A stretch of 64,000 nt of DNA from Paramacrobiotus metropolitanus (Eukaryota > Tardigrada > Eutardigrada > Parachela > Macrobiotidae). Under the pieces are notes generated by a model. The model made no database searches and was not told where the DNA came from. It saw only the letters and a program-made list of their open reading frames with translations. Made by a program: the position numbers and the translations under genes. The stretch is taken from NCBI RefSeq assembly GCF_019649055.1, contig NW_026570240.1, positions 372,001-436,000 on the forward strand, in the 5' to 3' direction. Of the stretch, positions 1 to 10,859 are shown piece after piece (position 1 is the stretch's first letter; each line of letters begins with the position of its first letter).

Positions 1-1034
1 TAGAGACGACAAGCTTGCAAAAATCGAAAACGTACACACACATTACAGTGCACAGTCACTTTGGCACGAGGCAAACTAAAAGAGGCGTGACCGCCGTGAC
101 GTATTAGTGGTAAGGCGTGATCCAGGATTTACGTAACGTGGACCAGGATCGCGGTTACAGGGGACTGGAAGAGAAAGAGCTACACGTGCTGCACGAGACT
201 GGAAATATTTTATTATAAATAAACATACGAGTATAAATGGTTCTGTCGTGTGACGAGTTGTGACCGTTACTTATTTGTTCAACTAGAAGTATTCAGTCTT
301 TACAAATAATTAATTAATGAACAATATAATGGGGTAGCATCACCACCATGGAAAAAAACAAGACAGCTTGAGCAGCTTGAGCTAACACTACTCGTACTAA
401 TCGTAAATAAAAGTTTAATCACATACAGCTGCAGAACGAGCAAAGCAAACAGCAAAAATGTATGGGTACTGTAGGATACGTAACATAAAGCTTATGAAAG
501 GAAAACAATTTAAACAACACAAGTTTTCAGAGCGGTACGAAAACAATCCACAAACCGGCTTTAAATTAACAAGTAAGGGTGTCGTTTCCGGCACACTGGT
601 TTACATTAGACGTTATTGAACCCTATTATGCAACGCATCGCTTTTTGTAAAAAGAATTCGAATGTACCGGCACATGAACTTACTTATTAATAATTATCAT
701 TTTCTTAAACAATACATCAATCGTACACTCGATCAGAAACAATTTTTCACGGAACTTGTGGCTTACATACGTGTCGGCAATACCATAAAAACTAATGAAG
801 TTACTGTATGAGTACACGTGGAATAATGTAGTATTCACTATTCAGTTGGATTAGTTTTTATTTTCTGTATCACTCCAATGAGATTGCAACGGGCTGTTAA
901 GCAAACCAAATAAAAATTCTCTCAAAATGTTTTCCTGTATGGGCCACCTCTCGTTAAAAATGTGATAACCCATTACTACAACACTGGTAAAAATTAAATA
1001 TCAATTTAAAAAAAACGTACCAAACATCCAAAAA
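1..1034. other. 3' flank of nucleobindin, no gene seen
   Basis: AT-rich sequence downstream of the nucleobindin stop codon. I see no reading frame with protein-like composition on either strand, no repeat structure and no RNA gene. It probably includes the nucleobindin 3' UTR next to the stop at 1035-1037. Confidence 0.5.
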
Positions 1035-3460
1035 TTATCTGTGCTGACCGCCAGCAACATTGGCACTGTGAACCGAGTTGGGATCGGTGTTCTTAGGAGC
1101 GACTGTGGAAGCACTTCCGACTGGTTGCTGAAACTGCCCTGGAACGACGGAATTATACCCTTGTTGGGATGGTGGATTTTGTCCGTAGCCTTGCTGATTG
1201 GTTTGCTGGTTATACTGGTTACTTTGTTGATTGTTGTACTGCTGGTTGGGCTGGCCTCCATATTGGCCACCTTGCGGCTGAAACTGCGATGGATTTCCCT
1301 GTTGTACATAAGGCGCTGGCGTACCACCGACGTTCTGGTAGTTACTATTCGGTTGTTGCTGATTGTAGCCCTGCTGCTGCTGGTTATTATACCCTTGCTG
1401 CTGTTGATTTGTATTGTAACCTTGCTGATTCGGGTTATAGCCCTGCTGCTGATTCTGCCACTGCTGTTGTTGCTGGTAGGGCTGCTGCTGCATATGTGGC
1501 TGATTGCCAGGATACTGTCCATATCCACCGGGATTATAACCCTGTGGCGGTCCTTGACCAGGATACTGACCATAACCGCCTCCACCCTGGGGATAACCAC
1601 CACCCTGAGGCCCATTACCATATTGCGGAGGGTACCGATAGTTTTGATCGTGCGAGGCCAGCTGACGTTCGTATTCCCTCAACGCTTCATCACTGTAAAG
1701 AGGCTGCTGATCCAAGGTCTGCCAGGTGCTGTCATCCTGAAATTCGGCCTTTTTCGCTTGCGTCATGAACTCATCCAAGCTGATCATTCCATCCCTGTTT
1801 GTATCAATCTACAGTACAAAAGTTTTCTTCACAGGAACGATATACCAAAAAAAGAATGCTACACAAAACAAACTGGTACTTTTTGTTAGTTCATTAGCAC
1901 GAGTAAGATCCCAAGTGCTATACCTCTTTCATAACATGTTCGCGCATTCTGGCCATTTCTTCGGACCGTTCACGCATATCATCTTCAGGTGCATTTGGAT
2001 CGTACACCTTGTCCAGTTCTTTCTGAAATAAGGCTTCCAGTTCGCCTTGGTCCAAAATGTGATCTTCATTAAGGTCTGTAAATGTAGACAGTTACAACCA
2101 AAGAACCAAACAAAAACAGAAGATTAACGTTCGCACCATGGAGTTTAAAGAACGTCTTAGGTTCAAACTCCTCTTTCGGCAATCCGTCGCTTTCCTCCCA
2201 TACTTCTTCTAGCTGAGCCTTACTACCCTAGAAACGCTTGGATAATAGTTATCGTGCCACAAAATTTAATATCGCCTATTAATATTTTGTTTTACAAACT
2301 GGAGAGACAAGTCGGAAAACAGAAATGCGAAACATTATGCGCTAAAATTAAGTAAGTAATGGTGCTACAAAATCGAAATTTCAGACAGCAATGACAAAAT
2401 TTAAAGGAAATGAAACTCTATAACGGTTAAGGTTGAAGAGACGAGATTCCACTTACAGGATGGTGAACAGCGGGATGTTCTTTATGCTTCTTCTTCATAT
2501 CCTCAAATTTTCGTTCTTCTTCTTGTTTGGTCCTTTCGTCCATAGCTTTGAGTTTCTCACGTCGTTGGTGCTCCTTTTCCATTTCATAATTCTGAAACTC
2601 TTGGCGACGTTTTTCATCGGCTGCTTGCAAATCAGCTGTAGTCTACATCACCAGAAGGCAGAAATTGAATTGAAACGTACGTGACAGTTCATCAAAAGTT
2701 CGAAATCGAGCGAACTGCAATAACACACCTGTTTTATCAAGCGCTTCAAATCTTCTTCGTCAAAATTATCCTTGGACGGATCCAGATGTGCGGGAATTTT
2801 TAATTCTTTCATGTCTATAAAAAAAAGTCAGCATCCATTTCGCAGAAGGAATGGTTTGGTGCTCGTGTTACCATTTCGATCAACCTGCTCTTTTACTAAT
2901 GCTCGCAATCGATTCAGTTCCTGTCGTTTAACTTCATCTAGTTTGCTCCTGAGGTTGTGCGAAACAAAATTCAGTTCGTTGGCAATTTCGCCAGTCTAAA
3001 GCAGGAAAACGGGTAAGCACAAAAACTCAACGCAGTGACTACTTTTTCCAATTCTAACTGATTCGCAAACAATTTTCCTGTTTACAAACAATTTACCTTG
3101 AAATGCTCTGGATCGGCGCTTTCCATTTTCTTGCGAAAAGCGGGATCCGCCTCGAGAATGTTGACAATCTCTTTCAGATATCTGTCGTACTCCAAACCAG
3201 AATCCTAAATGAAAAACGGTTTGTGTAATCCTGGAACTAATAATAATCGTGCACAAAATAAAATAAATTCAAACCGCAAAACTTATTGCCCCGCAAATCG
3301 CGATACGCTGCAGACAATCATCATACGATCATACCCAGTCTTCAATTGTGCTGTTGCGAGAGGCTGGTTCCGGAGGCATAGTCGTCATCGTCACTGGAAG
3401 ACCCTGACATTTCCATATTATCAATGACAACAAGCCCAAAATTTGCCATAAAAGTTCCAT
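1035..3460 (-). CDS. NUCB: nucleobindin (secreted EF-hand calcium-binding protein)
   Basis: Eight exons, written high to low: 3460-3335, 3204-3097, 2995-2872, 2814-2729, 2642-2457, 2227-2137, 2075-1924, 1808-1035. All junctions are in frame and give 548 aa. The start at 3460 opens a hydrophobic signal peptide ([16 protein letters not shown]), as expected for a Golgi/secreted protein. Next comes the conserved helical region ([36 protein letters not shown]) and a charged coiled coil ([20 protein letters not shown]), then the linker [17 protein letters not shown]. Two EF-hand loops follow, [12 protein letters not shown] and [12 protein letters not shown], both with ligands at positions 1, 3, 5 and 12. 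The conserved STWQTLDQQ follows. Vertebrate nucleobindins end soon after with a short Q-rich helix, whereas this one continues as a long Q/N/G/Y-rich tail. The family binds calcium in the Golgi lumen and interacts with G-alpha subunits. The start is divergent from the pyrophosphatase gene. Confidence 0.95.
1038..1655 (-). repeat. Q/N/G/Y-rich low-complexity tail of nucleobindin
   Basis: About 200 C-terminal codons, read on the minus strand, are almost entirely Gln, Asn, Gly, Tyr and Pro. They form loose repeats of the type GGYGQYPG, then QGYNxNQQ and NQQQQGYN. The composition resembles a prion-like or low-complexity domain. On the opposite strand the same repeats create long leucine-rich open frames that are not genes. 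Confidence 0.85.
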
Positions 3461-4396
3461 GTTAATATTAACGGAGTCTGGCACTGAGGGTAAGGAATTA
3501 TGAGGCAACAGGTACCGAGAATCGTAAGGTTAAGCACTGTAGTCGTAAAGTCGTTCTGTACTTAACACCTGCGAAAAAACAAATCTCTCAGAAAATGTTC
3601 TTCACCACAGAGCTGGCAGTCTGTCGGTCGTGTACGTACCTGTATTTTATATAAGAAACCATCACACAATCAAAACAACGTCTCCCGTGTTCAGGGAATG
3701 CAAATCAAAATCAAATAACAAAGATCACACTTTGACAATGTCAGAACAGGCTTAAAAAACAACACGTGGAGGTCCGACTTGTTAATATCATACTGGTTTG
3801 TCAGTTGTAGCCAAAATTGCAACAAAAACAGCTTGGCTTTCACTAAAACATTTAAAAATAAGTTCACTTTAAAATCTGAAACCCAGACTACCACACATAG
3901 TACAAATAAATACCGTGAACAAGGCAGAGGCAGACACAAAACTACATTCTATACAGTAAAAAAAATAGTTGTCCTGTATCAAAAATGAAACGCCGTGTAT
4001 TTCGAAAAAATTTATGTTACTTTGTATTTCCTAATTTTTTAACCACGGATTCCGGATATAAGAAACAGGCAGGTATAAACTCACACATCTGCCCAATAAG
4101 ATTTAAAGAAGGGCGGTCCATATCCAGTTGGGTTGTGTGGATTGGCTAAAGGAGCCGGAAAACGCGAACATACTATACTGACTGCAGCTTGATAAAACTC
4201 CACAGAATTGAACTTTCGATGTTACTTTGCTTTGCCAGTTCCCAGCTCGAAATCGAAAAAAATTATTAATTTCGTTTTTTTTTTAACTGTCAGGGCACTG
4301 TATTTTGCTTTGGGGTCTTTTTGGACGAGAAAGTATTGCGACACAGGGCGCTGCAACTTGCTACAAGGGCTGTCGGAGACCGCTAGATTGAACTGC
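3461..4396. promoter_or_regulatory. divergent promoter interval between nucleobindin and pyrophosphatase
   Basis: 0.94 kb lies between two oppositely oriented start codons. It must carry both 5' UTRs and probably a shared or back-to-back promoter region. I could not pick out a convincing TATA box or initiator. The call rests on gene orientation only. Confidence 0.4.
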
Positions 4397-7300
4397 ATGA
4401 CGCTTTGTACCAGTAGTATTTTGCGGACTGTTTCTCGTGCACCGGGTTTGTTTGCGCGATATTCCCGTCCCTTGGGTGCAGTGCGGTCTTTTCGTCCGAG
4501 CATTTTCTCGAGAACCAATATTTGTGGTGAATCGGTATCCTCCACCCTGGCTGCCGGAGATATGCCTTTTCAAGCTCAAGAATTCGGTGGCCTTCATCAT
4601 GAAGATTACCGGATCTTCTTGTCCCACGGAAATACCGCAATTTCTCCATTCCACGATGTTCCTTTGATTCCGGATCGAAGTACGTACTTTAACATTTTTC
4701 GCTATCGTCTCAAATTCAGTAAACATCATTATCATTGTCCTCCAAGACTTTCATTTAACGAAAGACTTTCATTGTCTGAAAGCATAAAAAATTATAATGG
4801 GAGAATTGCATAAATTGTTGTAATCTGCCTTCCACTTTTTTGGACAATTTAATTATTACCATTTTTTATCTTACTAGCGTTTAATAATGTTGTTTTAAAA
4901 TTATGGTTAGCGTTGCATTGTTGCTTAAAAATTTGAGTATTTTGAATGCTGGTATATAAACAAGAACCAGAGCATAAAGTAGGTTTTGAACGAAACAGTA
5001 CTTATAAGAAATATGAAATCAGTATTAAACTATTGTTCAATTTATTGAGTAATTCTCCGAGCTGGTGGTCTGTTTGCCCTAGATCTGAAACAATTACAGT
5101 ACAAAATTACAGTACCTAACAAAAAATTGACTGCTTACTGAACTGTTGGCAGCTTGGATGGGTTGCATTAGGATTTATCGTTAATGCAAAATTTGAAGTT
5201 AATTAGTGTAAACCTGCGCAGGTGAATTGCTATGTATACTGGCTGAGGCCGAATAAAAGTACACACAAATTTGAAGTGTTCGCATGTATCGAGTTTGCTC
5301 TAATTACAGGCATTCAAAAAGAAGGAACGGAAGTTGACGGAAACGCAATTAAACAAGGCGTGTACAACATGGTGGTGGAGATTCCACGATGGACAAATGC
5401 GAAAATGGAGGTAGGGAGTAAATTTTCGAAGAGGTATAAATTATAATGCGTAATGTCGCAGGCCTTTTTTTAAAGGCTTAGTTGTCAGCCACTTGAAGTA
5501 CAGGCTTAATATTACTGACTATCAATTTAGCACGAACGAACACAACAGAAGTTCACAAATTTCTTGTGAATGCATTATGAAGATTACTTCGTATTCGCGC
5601 TGTTTGTAGCTTGGTTCTTAATCATGTCTCTTTCCCTAATCTACTCATTTTAACCTGGACAAAATGAAACTTTCACAGAACATTCTATAACCTGAGAAAT
5701 TGAATTTTTATTTGGCGTTTGATGGTACAGTTTTGTAGTTTCCTGGTTATGTGACTGAGACAGCCGACAGGTACATAGCTCGTTTTTGATGCGTTGATGA
5801 TTAAAGTTTGGTTGCCCACAGATCAATACCAAAGAGCCCTTGAATCCCATCAAACAAGATGTGAAGAAAGGAAAAGTGCGTTTTGTCTGCAATGTCTTCC
5901 CACATAAAGGATACATATGGAATTATGGTGCATTTCCACAGGTTTGTTCTTTTGTTCCACGCTTCCTTTTTTTTACTGTCTGCCATGCTGCTTTCGTGAG
6001 TTATAATTGTCCATAGGAAACTGAATGTGTTGTGCGCCATTTGTCACTCTCAGAAATCATTCAGTATTTAATATTATGATGTATGCAATAGTGACATGTT
6101 GTTTGTCTCGTTTAATATCGATTGCGAATACATGCTAAACGTACTATCTCATAATTCAAAAAACCGTAAGCTTCATAATTGCTTACAAGTTATATAGTAC
6201 CGCATTACGATGCATTTAATTAACAGACACATATATAGATACAGGAGAACTAAATGGATTTTTTTCGGTTTGTGAGTCGTATTCTGTTTAATTTTATTTA
6301 TGCGTGTATGGAATTGTTAAATCCTAGAAACGTATTTGAAATTCGGATATTATGAATGCTATTTAAAAGTAATTTGACCGACGGACCGACCGACGGTAAA
6401 AGATTCCACAAAATTTCAAAAAAATTGTATCTGTATGGTACATAGCAAATTTCTGTTTTTTTTCCATGCTTTACTAATTACCATGTGTCGGTAACCACCG
6501 CCCTACCTGGTATTTCTGATCTACCCGTTGTAATATCGAGATTTAAGTCTACCACGGCACCTACATAAGGCTGCATTACGCATAGTAGCGAATTATTGAA
6601 TAATCCGTAATAGTGGATACAATAATTCTCGTTCATGTTTACCTAAAATCCTGAAATTTTTAGGTAGGAGCCGTATTAAGAACCAGGCACTTGAATTTGT
6701 CGGTATTAAGTGGCTTTACGTAACTAGTGTTTTATTTAGACATGGGAAGACCCTGAACATATTTCACCTGAAACGGGATGCAAAGGTGATGGAGATCCCG
6801 TGGATGTCTGTGAGATTGGTCACCGGGTAGGTTACATAAAGCCTCTGGTGCTATTTTTAGTCGTTTAATCGATGTTCCCTGGTATCATAATCGGGATTGT
6901 AATGCTACGGAATTACCAGACCGGGCCTTTATGTATCTTTTAATCAGGTTGCCAATCGCGGTGAAGTGCTGCAGGTGAAGGTATTGGGTGTAATTGCTTT
7001 GATCGACGAAGGGGAAACCGACTGGAAGATTATTGCCATCAATATACACGATCCGCTGGCGGAGAAAATGAACGGTATGGCTCTCTTGGTGTACGCACAG
7101 TGCGCACATAATAGACTGTTTGCTTTTGTCGAAAACGTTCCATAATCCTTTGTGCGCCAGGATTGGTACTGGCCTGAGTGCATAGTCCTCTTGATTTGCT
7201 AGATATTGATGATGTGGAGAAGTATATGCCGGGCTTTATGCAAAATACCATTGACTGGTTCCGTTGTTATAAAATGCCTGATGGCAAACCGGAAAACCGC

Positions 7301-8039
7301 TTTGCCTTTGATGGAAAGGCAATGGGAAGGGTAAGCGTTAATAATAGAAATTAGAATGTATGGCTTTATAGCGGGCTTCGTAATTTTGATAACTTTGCCT
7401 TCGTTATTGGAAGGCTTTTAGTTAGGTTGTAATGTATTTTTAGGTTGATGTTTACCTGTTCTTATTTGCAGTATTTTGAAATGTCGAAGTTCCCAGATGT
7501 GGAATTTTTCGAAATTTTAGACAAATGCATTTCTGTCAGTGATTAATGCTTAATAGTAGTTAGATTGTAATTTTTTATGGCTTACCCGTAGTTTGGATGA
7601 TATTAATTCAGCACTGACGTTAATTTTAGGATTTGGCTATCAAAGTGGTGGAAGAAACTCATCAATACTGGAAGGACTTGGTGAACAACAAAGTCGATCG
7701 TGGACTGAGCTGGTACGTTTTCGTTTTACCGACACGACGCGCGCGGTATGTATTAAGTTAGTCATCCAATATTACTGGTTTTGCTCTTCAGCTTGTGTTG
7801 TGTACGAGTTCTAATAATTCACTTCAGTTCGTAATCTTTGTGTACATTCGTGACTGATGTTTTGCTATTAGGAAATTGCTTTTTTTTGTTATAGTTGTAA
7901 TACGACGCTTAAGGAGAGTCCGTATCTGATTTCTTCGTCAGATGCTGCTGCAGTTTTAAGCAAGCAGCCGAAGTACCGGAAAACAGAACCGATTGATCCT
8001 GTTCATGACACCTGGCATTACGTGAACCGCACCGCTTAA
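4397..8039 (+). CDS. PPA: inorganic pyrophosphatase (family I, soluble)
   Basis: Eight exons: 4397-4679, 5310-5410, 5822-5941, 6740-6826, 6948-7074, 7203-7330, 7630-7712, 7895-8039, giving 357 aa. It hydrolyses pyrophosphate to two phosphates with magnesium. Family marks in order: ISPFHDVPL, the signature stretch [52 protein letters not shown], and the metal-binding acidic motif [12 protein letters not shown]. Then come [29 protein letters not shown] and, at the end, [14 protein letters not shown]. The first exon adds about 55 residues before an internal Met at 4562 ([10 protein letters not shown]). They are rich in Arg and Ser with few acidic residues ([20 protein letters not shown]), like a mitochondrial presequence. 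One gene may therefore supply both mitochondrial and cytosolic enzyme through alternative starts; that is inference. Confidence 0.95.
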
Positions 8040-9108
8040 AATGAAGCTCGAGAATTCATGGCTATACCGTTAACAGAAATTTGTGTGTCATTCTTTGCTG
8101 CTAATTTACAAGTTAGTTCATGAGTTCCTGATCGCACGTGAAAAACAAGAAAAATTGATACATCAATTTAAATCAGTTTGGGATTGGGTTCTGTTGTTAT
8201 TGTTTTCTTATTTAATTCCGGGACGTGTGAAATCGGTTAATATAGTCTTTGCAAGTTGCTGATAGTTTTTAGTTGTTGTTATAATTATTGTGATTTGTGG
8301 AAGTATGAAAAATCGTGACTTTCGATTGCTAAAAGTCTGAAACCATAATGCGGTACTTCATACGTGACAAGTAGAACAAGCAGCTTCACAGATGTTTTGT
8401 CTAAGCTCTAAATTAACACCAAATCTTTAAAATAGAAAAATTATTATATAAGACATGGACATAAAATTTACTCTTCATTATATTTCAAAATCAGTGTGGA
8501 CTCAAATTTTGCTGAATAGAGTTACTTGCAGAATTAGCAATACACTGGAGCAAAAACCGCAGATATTTTAGAAGGTGCCGGCTGGCCTACAAACGGTTCG
8601 GGTTCACCGTATCTTAGCCGATCGAGATATCGCGGTACATGTGTGAGTCCGCGTTGCAGCTTTTGTTTATCTCTTTGGCAGCCTGAGTGCTTGGGCACAA
8701 CGTTCGTTCGGTGCAGTTTGAGTTGGTGAACGAAATGGACCTTTTGATCTGGCGAAGAACTGTACATATCTATCTATCTGTATTTTAACTCAATTATTTA
8801 TAATTTTGTTGTACATAAAAGAGCAGAGTTTGTTTATATGTTTACTGTAATAAGGTTTATCGCATCTTTCTGTGGTGTGCGTTTTCTGGATCTAAGACTG
8901 CATAACCCCAGTTAATAGTTATTATATGTACATGTACATGGATGAGGTCTTCTCATTTTATGCGGGAGCCTTCGTTATTGTGTATTCTGATAATCTGCTT
9001 TCGAAGCCTCATAGGCTCATTGCCGATGGTCGAAAACCGAAAGCCGAACAAGAAAGCAGTATTATTGTTATCATCCAAATACTGCTATGATTAAAGTATT
9101 GAGCCGTT
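8040..9108. other. intergenic, no gene seen
   Basis: 1.07 kb between the pyrophosphatase stop and the next start codon. It should contain the pyrophosphatase 3' UTR and the promoter of the following gene. A 77-codon minus-strand frame at 8534-8767 has no recognisable motif and no flanking exon. A short TATC-type simple repeat lies near 8767-8780. Confidence 0.5.
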
Positions 9109-10465
9109 ATGGACGATAGAAAACTTGTGGAGCAGGATTTCGTACAATCGTATCAGGCTGTGATACAGCGGGCTTCGAAATCTCTGATAAAACCAGTTCA
9201 TGATGTCTGCTGTGCTGCCGTTAATGTATCGAAGCAAATACAAGCAATCCAACCTTCCCAGGATCAAATTTGGGAAGTGGAACGCAAAGGCCGACTTCTG
9301 GAAAACCAGATTCTCTTTCTGCGCACAATGGAAAGACGGATGGAACTGGAACAGGTATGGCAAGATGCAAACCGATAGAATGAATCTTGTTAGCTGCTTA
9401 GCAGTTAATGCTTCCATAAAAAAAATTTAGAATTAAATAGCTACAAACGAAAAAAACTGGTAATATTTTGAGCTGGTTCACGCATATAACGACATGCTTA
9501 ATTAGTAGATATTTTACTTCTACAGGTGCAGTCTGGGAACACTCCGCAGAAGATGGAATCACTGGAACAGCGCATGCAACAGTTGGTCGAAGTCACAGAA
9601 ACTGAAAACGCTGAAAACGAAAATGCGCTTTTTGAGCAGAGAATTCTGAGCCTGCGCACTCTTCTGAAAAACAAATTTGATATCGTTGTCCCAGCTACCG
9701 TGGTGGCGCCTCCTAACCAAGGTTAAATCTGTTTTTTTACCAGAATAACTTTGTCGAAATTCCGACAGATGATTTTACTTTTGCAGTTCCGTCCGTTTAA
9801 ATTGATTTTTACTATTTGTGAACTGTAGATATTTTGCAGAGAAAACAACGACAGCTGTGCAGAACCCGTTATCCTCTGTGGCTAAGCTGGATGCCAGTGT
9901 CTCCGTACCCAGTGCGTCGCCTAATGTGCCGCGGTCATTTCCTGTCACATCCACGCCCCTCAGTCAGGCTAAATTCCGCAGCCGAATTCCCCGTCTGTCT
10001 GACGTGCGCTCAGCTCAGAAATCCCCGTATCTGAAGCTGCATTGCCCGGACAACCAGATCCCGCGAATGGAAGCGGTCAAACCGGCAAACGCTGCCGGCT
10101 CGGCTGCCAAGTATTCCTTTGCTCAATCATTAGCCAACGACTCCTACGATCGCATCGCCATAAAATCATCCGCTGTCGCTGCGCAGATTCCTGTTCCAGC
10201 GGTACAGTCCTTGTCGAGTCCAGTATATCAACGCAGTGCTGTACTGCAGACGCCTTCCAAATTCCATACACCCGGCCAACGGGCCAAGCCAGCCGTAAGC
10301 AGTAATTCGAAGCAATGGCCGAATCGAGCGCCTGTAGTGAGCCAATCGAAATCAATTCCCGAACGCGTCCCTGTTGTTGTACCGCGAGAGCCCAGCCCTG
10401 CTAAGAATTCACTGGAAGAAGTGACGAGAATGATCAATATGCTCCGTAGTAAGCGCCTGGTTTGA
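9109..10465 (+). CDS. unrecognised coiled-coil protein with Ser/Pro-rich basic tail
   Basis: Three exons join in frame: 9109-9354, 9526-9721 and 9840-10465, giving 355 aa. I do not recognise the family. Residues 1 to about 140 look helical and coiled-coil forming, with heptad-like runs such as QIWEVERKGRLLENQILFLR, MESLEQRMQQLVEVTETENA and ALFEQRILSLRTLLKNKFDI. The rest is low in acidic residues and rich in Ser, Pro, Val, Lys and Arg (for example FRSRIPRLSDVRSAQKSPYL and VPVVVPREPSPAKNS), which looks disordered. A short predicted helix closes the protein (LEEVTRMINMLRSKRLV). That layout is common in cytoskeletal, centrosomal and kinetochore adaptors, but no signature confirms it. The third exon uses the acceptor TTTTGCAG just before 9840; an alternative acceptor 8-11 nt upstream would break the frame. 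It is convergent with TRAPPC10. Confidence 0.75.
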
Positions 10466-10859
10466 GCCTTCGGAAGCGACAACTCGTGTTCCCCAGTTTT
10501 TTACAAGCGCTCTTTATGCCGTTTTATTTCAGTTTTGATTTTACATTAATGGTTCACAAAATGTATTTACAAACATTCATATAATGAATCTTTTCACCGG
10601 AAAAATTTTATCACAGTTTTAAAATAATGATTATTGTACGTTGTAATCACTGCATTGTATAGGCATTCGTCTGTTAGTGAGCGGTGGCTTTGCTGTCGGC
10701 GGCGTTTTGTCGCGGTAATAAATGAACTGATCGGCACGTGCTTTCGTTGTATACGTGCAGTGGATCCATTGGTACTATTTCTGCAAGCGATAGTTTCAGT
10801 AATAAAGTTTAAAACCCATCATCATCATCATGTTGCATCATTTATAAGCAACCGCTCGC
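10466..10859. terminator. convergent 3' ends with polyadenylation signals on both strands
   Basis: Only 394 bp separate two convergent stop codons. On the plus strand AATAAA occurs at 10717-10722 and 10801-10806, the second about 60 bp before the opposing stop codon. On the minus strand AATAAA reads from 10528 to 10523, beyond the first plus-strand signal. If these are the signals used, the two 3' UTRs overlap in antisense. Confidence 0.4.

Noticed and set aside
1041-1889. 282-aa plus-strand open frame and its overlapping 199- and 206-aa companions
   Set aside because: They are antisense or out-of-frame readings of the Q/N/G/Y repeat tail of nucleobindin; the repeats lack stops in several frames. 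The minus-strand frame has a conserved nucleobindin domain and splice sites.
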